This document shows positions 1 to 6,106 of a stretch of 9,324 bases of DNA, piece after piece (position 1 is the first letter of the stretch; each line of letters opens with the position of its first letter). Source of the stretch: Clostridia bacterium (GTDB taxonomy: Bacteria; Bacillota_A; Clostridia; Oscillospirales; CAG-272); the NCBI GenBank assembly GCA_017407885.1, contig JAFQVU010000155.1:1-9324 (forward strand), written 5' to 3'. Both the position numbers and the translations under genes were made by a program. The notes beneath the pieces are model-generated. The model made no database searches and was not told where the DNA came from. It was given only the letters and a program-made list of their open reading frames with translations.

Positions 1-402
1 AAATCCTTCATCAGTGAAAACGCCCTCGCCTATTACCGTACCGATTATATCAATGCGATGATTGTTAGATTCGGTCTTTATGGGCATGCCGTATTCATCA
101 ACTATAAACGCCTCTGCAGGTCTCGGAATTACCGTTTCGAGTTTTCCGAGATCGCAACTATGCGTTCTGCTGTAGAATTTGTCGCCTTTGTTGAAGTAAT
201 TTTCAGATTCCTCATTTATATCTTGAATCAAAAAGGATATCTGCACCGTTTCAAGACTGCTGTTAATTGCCGCTTTTTCGATTATACCCGCACGAAGTAT
301 GATTCCGACAATTGCTCCGAGCACTACGACTACAATAAGAAAATCTATTATATTAGGCTTGAATTTCTTTGACTTGACGGTTTTGGTGTTGTTCTCGTTC
401 AT
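1..402 (-). CDS. DUF4330-like membrane-anchored protein, second copy (3' end outside window)
   Basis: The visible 134 residues start MNENNTKTVKSKKF, a short basic cytoplasmic segment. A single hydrophobic helix follows at about residues 18-36, and the rest is predicted extracytoplasmic, so this is a type II or signal-anchor topology. The layout matches the protein encoded just upstream (399-902): basic N-terminus, one helix, then a strand-rich region with a conserved Asp-Leu-Gly (residues 84-86 here). I infer that the two are paralogs of the DUF4330 family, whose function is not known to me. The start is fixed by a GGAGG at 413-417, 10 nt upstream, and by an ATGA overlap with the preceding stop codon, which implies translational coupling. 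It is the last visible gene of the rimM-trmD-murJ-ligase operon. The frame is open to the first base of the window, so the C-terminus is missing. The family assignment is from memory of the fold pattern and is moderately sure. Confidence 0.75.
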   Translation of the reverse strand, partial: MNENNTKTVKSKKFKPNIIDFLIVVVVLGAIVGIILRAGIIEKAAINSSLETVQISFLIQDINEESENYFNKGDKFYSRTHSCDLGKLETVIPRPAEAFIVDEYGMPIKTESNNHRIDIIGTVIGEGVFTDEGF

Positions 403-902
403 CTCGCGATATCCTCCATTTCTCTGAAATGTGTGCAGTATCCGACACCGGTGTAGTTAGGAAGTCTCATATAGACTGCCGTACCAACCGAAAGATCGAA
501 CCCGTCGCCAACAATATAGCGGCCGTTTTCTCCAACTCTCGCCTCTGCAACCACGGTCAGAATCACATCCGAATGTTCAGGATACTCGTATACCTTAAGT
601 GTTCCCGTTGTAAGATCGTTACCGTTAAATGTAGTAGGCGTCACATCAATGGCTACTATTTCACCGAGATTGAATCTTGCAACAGAATCTATGATCTCTT
701 CGCCTATAGCGAAATTATCGACATAGTCATCACGGATAGAACGAACCTCTACGACGTATTCGAGCATTACAGTCTCGTTCGCACCACCGAATTCTCCTGT
801 TGCAAAGAAGAATACCGCCGCCCCGATCACTGCTGCTATAACTATCAGTATAACAGCGTCGATTGCGTTGAATTTATGCTTTTTCACTGCCTTTGTTTCC
901 AT
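399..902 (-). CDS. DUF4330-like membrane-anchored protein, first copy
   Basis: The protein has 167 residues. It begins METKAVKKHKF, has a strongly hydrophobic helix at about residues 14-34 (AIDAVILIVIAAVIGAAVFFF), and continues as a soluble, probably extracytoplasmic domain. This fits the DUF4330 family (a short tail, one membrane anchor and a beta-rich outer domain), for which I know no biochemical activity. The frame is open upstream to 968, but ATG 902 has an AAGGAGG at 911-917 with 8 nt spacing, and the longer version would overlap the ligase gene. I therefore chose 902. The GGAGG abuts the ligase stop codon (916-918), leaving 13 nt between the genes. The 3' end overlaps the next DUF4330 gene by 4 nt (ATGA). 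Its position after a flippase and a ligase/polymerase-like gene suggests an accessory role in envelope polymer export or assembly, but that is inference from context only. Confidence 0.78.
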   Translation of the reverse strand: METKAVKKHKFNAIDAVILIVIAAVIGAAVFFFATGEFGGANETVMLEYVVEVRSIRDDYVDNFAIGEEIIDSVARFNLGEIVAIDVTPTTFNGNDLTTGTLKVYEYPEHSDVILTVVAEARVGENGRYIVGDGFDLSVGTAVYMRLPNYTGVGYCTHFREMEDIAR

Positions 903-915
903 TTTAAAAACCTCC

Positions 916-2820
916 TTAAAAGATGTCCGTCTGTGCTGTGGAATCAAGCGTTTTTCGTATTGCAACACCGAGTCCGAATATCAGCCAGAAAGCAAAGAAC
1001 ACACGGTAGTTATACCAGATATAATCGGTCATACCCTGCGCAAGCACTGCAAGTATACCGCAGAATACAGCCGCCGACAAAAACTTTTCGGGGCGTGACT
1101 CATTCTTATGAAGTGTAAAACAGCTCTGCGCCCATACAAACAGCATGATAACAAATATAACAAGACCTGTTATGCCAAGCTCCACAGCAATTTGCAGATA
1201 CAAATTGTGGGAATGAGGCGCAGTTTCAATTCCCGCCAAGGCGTAGAGCCGATACAGCGGCTTGAATGATGCCTCGCCTATACCGATTCCGGTTTTCCAA
1301 TAATCTCCGAGCATATCAATTACACCGCGCCAAATATTAACTCGGTAAGCGGTTGATGTGTCACGAAGATCACCGATACTTGTAAATCTTTGTATTATAC
1401 TGTCAGGCAGGATGAACGGCAGGAACGGTACTCCGAGGAGTCCGAAAAGAAGCGCCGTAAGCGTATGACGATGATACATAAGGAAGAATATCAGGATTCC
1501 GATAATAAATCCGAGCCATGCACCGCGTGACCAGGTGTAGATCAGGCATCCGCCCGATGCGGCCGCCGCGCACAGCAAGGCAAGACGTGCACGCGGATTT
1601 TTGGTGATAATGAGCATCGCCACTATCAGCGGTATAATCATAATCAGATATTCGGCAAGCACATTGGGGTTTTCAAATGTGGAAACCACACGACCTTCAA
1701 TATCCTCAAAGAGTGTTGTGTCGTGCCATGTTGCATCAGACAGTCCGAAGAAATTCTGGAAAAGTCCGTACAACGACACTGCTGTGCATGAGCCTATCAA
1801 TCCGATAATACAGCGCATCACCCACTCGCGTGAGCGTATAAGATTGACAACAAGGAAATAACCGACCATAAACGCACAAAATACAAGCGCAGGCTTAATG
1901 CTTCCCGATGATACCGCAACTATTCCACCGAATGCCATCAGAATAAAGAACATCAGAACAGTTCCGTCAAGAAGATCAAACTTTATTGAACGCTTGCCGC
2001 ACATCACCTTGATAAAGAAGCAGATCGCGGTATAAATCACCAGAGCAACAAGCGCCATCGTGGGTACAAACGGAAGCGCCGCGAACATCGCAAGCACTCC
2101 GAACTCCGGCTTTACAAGCACTAAATAAGCACCAACGGCTCCAATCATCAAAGCAAGCAATATCAGTGGATGAACAAAAAACGATGCTATACCGAAGATA
2201 ATACCGGCAATGAATGCGATATTGAAGCGTCCTTCCCGTTCGCGTATTCCTTCAATCGTCTCGCGCCTTATTCCGACCACGCGGAACAGAAAAAAGCTTG
2301 CTGACGGGCTTGTTAAGAGCGCACTTGCGAGAGTATGCCGTGAGGATATCATCATTACCGATGCTATAATCATCAGCACCAATGATAAAATCATAGTAGG
2401 TTCAACCTTATCCCCGGCATCGAAATAGAACACACGGAAAAGATATATAAGCGCACTGTAAAGCGAGAAAGAAAATGTGAAGATACCGTATGCCTTCATC
2501 GAGGATGCCAACATTCGGCAAAGCCTCTCGCGAATCCATGCAAGCACAGAGCTCGTCTCAATCTCACGCGCTATTGTCCGCTTTGTCGGCATGAAAACTC
2601 GTTCCGACAAATCAAGCCGCTTGGTCTGCGTCGCAATCGCACTGTCATTAAGCGCATCATTTTCCCGTTTGTAAGCAGAGAATATGGCGCCGAAGAATCC
2701 ACCCTCAAGCTTGCGAAGAACCCACGCCGATGCCCGACTGAGCGCAGATATTATCACCGATGAGGTGAAAACATTCCCCTGCTCTTTGGAGCGTTTTCGG
2801 TCGTTTCGGATATTATTCAA
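916..2820 (-). CDS. O-antigen ligase / Wzy-like polytopic membrane protein (TTG start)
   Basis: This 634-residue protein has many hydrophobic helices. Its C-terminal half carries the Wzy_C (O-antigen ligase/polymerase) signature: STFENPNVLAEYL at 380-392, YTWSRGAWLG at 428-437, and the periplasmic-loop motif HSHNLYLQ at 536-543 followed by ELGITG. Family members transfer or polymerise glycans carried on undecaprenyl diphosphate at the outer face of the membrane. The actual substrate cannot be read from sequence. The first 105 residues are hydrophilic and basic, with no clear membrane segment, and make the protein longer than the roughly 400-450 residues usual for the family. The start is TTG at 2818-2820 with GGGAGG at 2829-2834 (8 nt spacing); the first in-frame ATG lies about 75 codons later with no such site. 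It sits 17 nt after the murJ-like gene and 13 nt before a DUF4330 gene, in one operon. It could equally be a polymerase or a teichoic or secondary-polymer ligase. Confidence 0.85.
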   Translation of the reverse strand: MNNIRNDRKRSKEQGNVFTSSVIISALSRASAWVLRKLEGGFFGAIFSAYKRENDALNDSAIATQTKRLDLSERVFMPTKRTIAREIETSSVLAWIRERLCRMLASSMKAYGIFTFSFSLYSALIYLFRVFYFDAGDKVEPTMILSLVLMIIASVMMISSRHTLASALLTSPSASFFLFRVVGIRRETIEGIREREGRFNIAFIAGIIFGIASFFVHPLILLALMIGAVGAYLVLVKPEFGVLAMFAALPFVPTMALVALVIYTAICFFIKVMCGKRSIKFDLLDGTVLMFFILMAFGGIVAVSSGSIKPALVFCAFMVGYFLVVNLIRSREWVMRCIIGLIGSCTAVSLYGLFQNFFGLSDATWHDTTLFEDIEGRVVSTFENPNVLAEYLIMIIPLIVAMLIITKNPRARLALLCAAAASGGCLIYTWSRGAWLGFIIGILIFFLMYHRHTLTALLFGLLGVPFLPFILPDSIIQRFTSIGDLRDTSTAYRVNIWRGVIDMLGDYWKTGIGIGEASFKPLYRLYALAGIETAPHSHNLYLQIAVELGITGLVIFVIMLFVWAQSCFTLHKNESRPEKFLSAAVFCGILAVLAQGMTDYIWYNYRVFFAFWLIFGLGVAIRKTLDSTAQTDIF

Positions 2821-2828
2821 ACGTATTA

Positions 2829-2834
2829 CCTCCC
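2829..2834 (-). promoter_or_regulatory. Ribosome binding site that fixes a TTG start
   Basis: GGGAGG on the minus strand lies in the 17-nt gap between the murJ-like stop codon and the TTG at 2818-2820, with 8 nt spacing. No ATG or GTG is suitably placed, so the site decides the start of the ligase-like gene. Confidence 0.8.
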
Positions 2835-2837
2835 AAA

Positions 2838-4415
2838 TTAATTATTAAAACTCACCCGTGTCAGCCGAGACCATATAAGATAGAGAACTGCCGATGGGAT
2901 GAAGATTATCACAGCATTAATTACGTTCACCGCAAAGGATGACAGATACGGCTCACTTCCGATAATATTTGCCATGAGCGTGCAAGCAAAAAACACAAGC
3001 ACACCGCCGCATACTATTTTGAAAACCGTTATGGCAAGTTTAGCATTAAGCAGTCCCGGGATACGCTTTGCGGCAAATATGAGAAGCACAATTGCCGACA
3101 CGGCTTGTCCCGCCGCGTTTGCCGCGCCGACCGCACCTATATCAAGCAGTCTGAAGTGCATAAGCACAGCGCCTACTGCAAGATTCGCCCCGATACCGCC
3201 GAGAGCGGCATACATCGGTACACGCGGCATATTTTTGGCATAAAAGACTCTCGAAAACAGCTCGGTCACACAGAACAGCGGCATTGCCGGAAGAATAAAC
3301 CGCAGCGCACGTGCAGTATAAAACGCATCCTCCGAGGTGAATTCGCCTCGCATGTATACAATTGATATTCCCTCTCCGGCGAGAACCATTGCTGCCGCCA
3401 TAAACGGTACGGTAATAAAGAGCGCAGAAGAAAGACCGCTGCGCACGGTTTCACCGAATTCCTCGATATCTCCGCTTGCCGAAAGGCGCGAAATTTTCGG
3501 AAAGGTGTAATTACAAATGCTGTAAGTAAGCGTACCTGCAATTATGATGTAAATATTGTTCGCGTAGTCAAAAACCGTTGTGGCACCGGACAGAACACCT
3601 TGCGCCGTGACATTCGCGGCAAAATATTGCCCCAGAAGTGTTCCGGCAGGAGCAAGCCATGAGCCAATCATAATGGGCGGTGCCATCTTAATTGCACGTA
3701 TCAGCGCAGGATTCTTAAAATCAAATATAAGCTTGTATGAAAATCCCTTACGCCAAAGCGGAACGATTAGAGTAAGAAGCTGTATAAGCCATGACAGAAG
3801 GTACGCCGCCGCAAGTCCGTATATGCCCTTGTCGCCGAGAGGAGCATTGAAAACTGCCAAATAAAGTACGACACCGGCATTCGACACCGCGCTGATAAGT
3901 GCCGGTGCGATAAACGAGCCTTTTGATTGGAGCACGCCGACAAGCGTATAAGCGGAGCCGGTAAATATGACAAGCGGAAACATTATCCGCGTCAGCGTGA
4001 CCGCAAGCGAAATTGTTGCCTCGTCAAGTCCCTGCGTTATCAAACGTATGAGCGGCTCTGCGAACAAAATGCCAAGTACAGCAAGAACACCGCAGAGGAG
4101 TATTATAAAGTTTAAAAATACACATGCAAAGCGGTCAGCCTCGGGATCTGTGACCTTGTCGGAATCCTTTTGTCTGAAGCTGTTGTACACCGGTATGAAG
4201 CATCCGAGGACTGCCGCCGCAAGGAACATGTCAAAAACCGCAAGCGGTAATTTTGATGCGGCGGTAAAAGCGTTGGCTTCAAACGATGTACCGTAGGCAT
4301 TTGCCTGGAGCACTCCGCGGAGCATACCGAGCAGCTTTGCAATGACAGTCGCTCCCATCATCACAGCCACCGTTTTGACGGCGCGTGCTCCCTTTTTGTT
4401 CCGGTTATTTTCCAT
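2838..4415 (-). CDS. murJ: MurJ/MviN-family lipid flippase
   Basis: From ATG 4415 the protein has 525 residues, a normal length for MurJ, which has about 14 membrane helices and moves lipid II across the membrane in peptidoglycan synthesis. Recognisable MVF-family elements are [13 protein letters not shown] (26-38), FIPVYNSF (73-80), the [10 protein letters not shown] loop (354-363) and [14 protein letters not shown] (388-401). By hand alignment to E. coli MurJ, several residues reported as essential there are changed: R18 to K27, D39 to N48, R52 to F61, R270 to Asn in DYANN (283-287); R24 is kept as R33. These changes may be usual for clostridial MurJ, or may mark a paralog for another lipid-linked glycan. 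The frame is open to 4487 and ATG 4427 and 4445 are alternatives. I chose 4415 for its GGAG at 4428-4431 (12 nt spacing) and its short 11-bp overlap with trmD. The following Wzy-like gene makes a role in polymer export possible. Confidence 0.85.
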   Translation of the reverse strand: MENNRNKKGARAVKTVAVMMGATVIAKLLGMLRGVLQANAYGTSFEANAFTAASKLPLAVFDMFLAAAVLGCFIPVYNSFRQKDSDKVTDPEADRFACVFLNFIILLCGVLAVLGILFAEPLIRLITQGLDEATISLAVTLTRIMFPLVIFTGSAYTLVGVLQSKGSFIAPALISAVSNAGVVLYLAVFNAPLGDKGIYGLAAAYLLSWLIQLLTLIVPLWRKGFSYKLIFDFKNPALIRAIKMAPPIMIGSWLAPAGTLLGQYFAANVTAQGVLSGATTVFDYANNIYIIIAGTLTYSICNYTFPKISRLSASGDIEEFGETVRSGLSSALFITVPFMAAAMVLAGEGISIVYMRGEFTSEDAFYTARALRFILPAMPLFCVTELFSRVFYAKNMPRVPMYAALGGIGANLAVGAVLMHFRLLDIGAVGAANAAGQAVSAIVLLIFAAKRIPGLLNAKLAITVFKIVCGGVLVFFACTLMANIIGSEPYLSSFAVNVINAVIIFIPSAVLYLIWSRLTRVSFNN

Positions 4416-5148
4416 CTTTTGATTCATCTCCGTTATCTGCCGCATCAATCCCCGATTCGCCGCAGAGCAGGTCGGGACGGCATTCACGTGTTTTTTTCAG
4501 CGCCTCTTCATGGCGCCATTTTTCGATATTGGCATGATGCCCCGAGAGGAGCACCTCGGGCACTAATCTTCCCCTGAAATCATACGGACGTGTGTACTGC
4601 GGATATTCAAGAAGCCCCGAAGCAATGCTTTCACCTCGCCAGCAGTCCTCGTTTGTAAGTACCCCCTCAAGCATACGCGAAACGCAGTCAACAAGCACAC
4701 ACGCAGGCAGCTCGCCGCCGGTAAGTACATAATCACCGATTGATATTTCCTCGTCAACTATCTCCTCGATTATACGCTCATCAACGCCCTCATAATGTCC
4801 GCAGAGAATTATTATGTTATCATATTTTGTAAGCTCGTAGGCTTTCTTCTGCGTAAGCACCTTTCCCCTTGGCGACATGTAGATAACACGTCTGCTTACC
4901 GCTTGTCCGTCCGTCTGCGATTCGACTATGGATTTGAAGCATCCGTATATCGGCACGGCACTCATAAGCATGCCCATTCCGCCGCCGTACGGCGTGTCGT
5001 CAACCCGACGGTGCTTATTCTCGGAAAAATCGCGGATATTGTGTGAATGCACTTCAACAATACCGCTCTCCTGCGCACGCCCGATTATACTCGAGCCGAG
5101 TACCGAATCAATAACATCGGGGAAAAGCGTCATGATGTCAAATCTCAT
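4405..5148 (-). CDS. trmD: tRNA (guanine-37-N1)-methyltransferase TrmD
   Basis: TrmD uses S-adenosylmethionine to methylate N1 of G37 next to the anticodon, which prevents +1 frameshifting; it works as a cytosolic homodimer. The 247-residue protein carries the SPOUT trefoil-knot motifs: [11 protein letters not shown] at the N-terminus, [15 protein letters not shown] (47-61), IYMSPRG (89-95), [11 protein letters not shown] (115-125), [15 protein letters not shown] (135-149) and [11 protein letters not shown] (178-188). The catalytic Asp169 of E. coli aligns by eye with Glu173 here, in GESIASGLL. The C-terminal 20 or so residues are acidic and polar and probably disordered. The start at 5148 has GGAGG 9 nt upstream, inside rimM, and overlaps rimM by 11 bp; the longer frame to 5175 has no such support. 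The usual neighbour rplS is absent downstream, where murJ follows with an 11-bp overlap. Confidence 0.96.
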   Translation of the reverse strand: MRFDIMTLFPDVIDSVLGSSIIGRAQESGIVEVHSHNIRDFSENKHRRVDDTPYGGGMGMLMSAVPIYGCFKSIVESQTDGQAVSRRVIYMSPRGKVLTQKKAYELTKYDNIIILCGHYEGVDERIIEEIVDEEISIGDYVLTGGELPACVLVDCVSRMLEGVLTNEDCWRGESIASGLLEYPQYTRPYDFRGRLVPEVLLSGHHANIEKWRHEEALKKTRECRPDLLCGESGIDAADNGDESKDGK

Positions 5149-5689
5149 CACGGATGACCTCCGCACCGTCATCAAACATTCCTTCTATGGGAAGAAGGTA
5201 TACGCCCTCATCATCTATGTGCCCGATAAATTCCTCTACTGCAGGTACAAGCACCTCTGCTCCCTTGTCGGTCTTGACAACAAAGAGATCCGATGCCACG
5301 CTTTCGATATAATCGCAAAGCACGCCGAGCTTCTTTCCGTCACGCTCGTCAAACACGGGAAGTCCGATGATATCCGCAACAAATACGCGGTCATCGTCGA
5401 TAACTATATCCTCGCGGTCAGCATAGACAACGCGGTTTTTAAGAAGCTGTGCGGATTCAATAGAATCAATTCCCCAAAAATACATCAGTGCGCATCCTTT
5501 ATGCACCGATGCTTTGGTGACTTCAAGGGGAATGTATTCATCCTTCTTTTTATAATACAGCTTTTTTATAGTACACAGCACCTCGGGCGAATCGCACCAC
5601 GATTCAATCTTGAGCGCGCCGCGCACACCGTGAGTATTTATGATTTTACCGCATTCGAGATACTGTTCCTTTTTTATGTTTTCCGGCAT
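5138..5689 (-). CDS. rimM: Ribosome maturation factor RimM
   Basis: RimM binds ribosomal protein S19 and assists late maturation of the 30S head and 16S rRNA processing in the cytosol. The 183-residue protein shows the two-domain layout. The N-terminal beta-barrel has [18 protein letters not shown] (11-28) and ends near [13 protein letters not shown]. The C-terminal PRC-barrel has [19 protein letters not shown], then [17 protein letters not shown] 5689 has GGAGG at 5696-5700 with 6 nt spacing. Upstream in-frame codons to 5752 are rejected because the promoter and its predicted start point (about 5736) lie within them. It is the first gene of the operon and overlaps trmD by 11 bp. rpsP and the KH-domain gene that often precede rimM in Bacillota are not present here; the upstream neighbour is a divergent glxK. 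Confidence 0.95.
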   Translation of the reverse strand: MPENIKKEQYLECGKIINTHGVRGALKIESWCDSPEVLCTIKKLYYKKKDEYIPLEVTKASVHKGCALMYFWGIDSIESAQLLKNRVVYADREDIVIDDDRVFVADIIGLPVFDERDGKKLGVLCDYIESVASDLFVVKTDKGAEVLVPAVEEFIGHIDDEGVYLLPIEGMFDDGAEVIRDEI

Positions 5690-5742
5690 TTTATTCCTCC
5701 GAATGTATATTAATAATACATATCCATAGTTAACCATTATAT

Positions 5743-5771
5743 ATTGTAACACATTTTTTGCACATATTCAA
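5743..5771 (-). promoter_or_regulatory. Sigma-A type promoter of the rimM-trmD-murJ-ligase-DUF4330 operon
   Basis: On the minus strand TTGAAT (5766-5771) is followed after exactly 17 nt by TACAAT (5743-5748), with an extended TG immediately before it (TGTTACAAT). Transcription would begin near 5736, giving a leader of about 47 nt before rimM. No riboswitch-like structure is apparent in that leader. Confidence 0.75.
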
Positions 5772-5805
5772 GGAAAATCGTAAATTTTAATTTTGCGTAC
5801 ATATT

Positions 5806-5858
5806 TTTGTTGTTGGGAATTGTTGCTTGTCGGAAGCAACTGTAATCCCCACAACAAA
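5806..5858. repeat. Imperfect palindrome between the two divergent promoters
   Basis: The arms 5806-5818 and 5846-5858 (TTTGTTGTTGGGA and its complement with one mismatch) enclose a second perfect 7-bp stem, GTTGCTT (5822-5828) with AAGCAAC (5834-5840), around the loop GTCGG. It has no adjacent T-run on either strand and lies upstream of both -35 boxes, so it should not be transcribed from either promoter. It could be an operator-like site or a relic of a small palindromic element. Confidence 0.6.
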
Positions 5859-5891
5859 CTCAAATTACCTTCATATTTTCCTTTACACCAC

Positions 5892-5920
5892 TTGAAATAA
5901 ATATAATTTTGTGGTAAAAT
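5892..5920 (+). promoter_or_regulatory. Extended -10 promoter for the leader ORF and glxK
   Basis: TTGAAA (5892-5897), a 17-nt spacer, then TAAAAT (5915-5920) with an extended TGG directly before it. The predicted start point is near 5927, about 22 nt before the leader ORF and about 180 nt before the glxK ATG. Confidence 0.75.
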
Positions 5921-5935
5921 ATTCATAACACAAAA

Positions 5936-5942
5936 AAAGGAG
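5936..5942 (+). promoter_or_regulatory. Ribosome binding site, probably the original one of glxK
   Basis: AAAGGAG lies 6 nt before the TTG at 5949. No comparable site lies directly before the glxK ATG at 6107. If bases 5945-6100 are removed, the distance from this site to the glxK ATG becomes 8 nt, and the joined sequence AAAGGAGTCAT is identical to the ribosome binding region of mrp at 7816-7826. Confidence 0.75.
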
Positions 5943-5945
5943 TCA

Positions 5946-5971
5946 AGTTTGAAAGATAAATCTTTCAAACT
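5946..5971. repeat. Perfect inverted repeat, 12-bp arms, 2-nt loop
   Basis: AGTTTGAAAGAT, then AA, then ATCTTTCAAACT. The TTG start codon of the leader ORF (5949-5951) lies in the left arm, so folding of the RNA could limit its translation. Confidence 0.85.
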
Positions 5972-6104
5972 ACCTTTTGTAGCAACAACTTGTAAATCAA
6001 GTTGTTGCTGTTACAATCGCTTAATAAGCGATGTTTTGCTGCGCAAATCACGCCCCAAGAAGGACAGAAAGGAAGCTTTCGCGAAGCGAAAGCTATGGTC
6101 ATAA
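5949..6104 (+). CDS. 51-residue Cys-rich leader ORF upstream of glxK
   Basis: From TTG 5949 the frame encodes 51 residues and stops with TAA at 6102-6104, 2 nt before the glxK ATG. It has AAAGGAG 6 nt upstream and a strong promoter about 30 nt upstream, so translation is likely. The peptide has a central Cys cluster (C15, C19, C20, C21) and a very basic C-terminal part (RKSRPKKDRKEAFAKRK, residues 32-48). I recognise no family. Nearly the whole ORF lies in the inverted-repeat block, so the peptide may be a by-product of an inserted element. Its likely effect is to deliver ribosomes to the glxK start by termination-reinitiation, since glxK has no ribosome binding site of its own at normal distance. 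No Ser, Thr or other run suggests a classical attenuator, and no terminator with a T-run is seen. Confidence 0.45.
   Translation: MKDKSFKLPFVATTCKSSCCCYNRLISDVLLRKSRPKKDRKEAFAKRKLWS
5981..6009. repeat. Perfect inverted repeat, 12-bp arms, 5-nt loop
   Basis: AGCAACAACTTG, loop TAAAT, CAAGTTGTTGCT. In RNA, two G-U pairs could extend the stem outward. The 8-mer TTGTTGCT of the right arm also occurs in the palindrome at 5806-5858. Confidence 0.85.
6016..6032. repeat. Short perfect inverted repeat
   Basis: ATCGCTT, loop AAT, AAGCGAT. It is the third hairpin of the block before glxK. Confidence 0.75.
6074..6094. repeat. Perfect inverted repeat, 9-bp GC-richer arms, 3-nt loop
   Basis: AGCTTTCGC, loop GAA, GCGAAAGCT. 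It begins right after an AAAGGA (6068-6073) and ends directly before an ATG (6095) that is in frame with glxK. Formation of the hairpin would bring the purine-rich site to 12 nt from the glxK ATG at 6107. Confidence 0.85.
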
Positions 6105-6106
6105 AC

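Larger units (their letters stand above)
5945..6100 (+). mobile_element. Candidate small palindromic insertion element (156 bp), no transposase
   Basis: The block holds four strong inverted repeats (5946-5971, 5981-6009, 6016-6032 and 6074-6094) and a weak one (TTTGC, TGC, GCAAA at 6035-6047). It is bounded by GTC on both sides (5942-5944 and 6098-6100), which could be a 3-bp target duplication. Its length is a multiple of three and it separates a good ribosome binding site from the glxK start codon. It has no transposase and would have to move in trans, like a MITE or a REP-type repeat. The exact ends are inferred; a native structured leader RNA is the alternative. Confidence 0.5.

Noticed and set aside
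429..1118. Plus-strand open frame opposite the DUF4330 and ligase-like genes
   Set aside because: Antisense shadow; it spans two genes, is rich in Cys, His and Arg, and has no ribosome binding site.
4928..5713. Long plus-strand open frame opposite trmD and rimM
   Set aside because: Shadow of two well-recognised enzymes on the minus strand; it has no ribosome binding site, no recognisable domain and odd composition.
5700..5742. AT-only inverted repeat in the rimM leader (ATGTAT ... ATACAT)
   Set aside because: A 6-bp AT stem with a 7-nt loop in AT-rich DNA is expected by chance, and there is no riboswitch-like core.
5768..5968. Minus-strand 66-codon frame starting in the first hairpin of the element
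   Set aside because: It begins with TTG only because the hairpin is palindromic (it reads KDLSFKL, mirroring the leader ORF), runs through the glxK promoter and has no ribosome binding site.
5945..6100. CRISPR array interpretation of the repeat cluster before glxK
   Set aside because: The hairpins differ in sequence and length and there is no direct repeat-spacer pattern.
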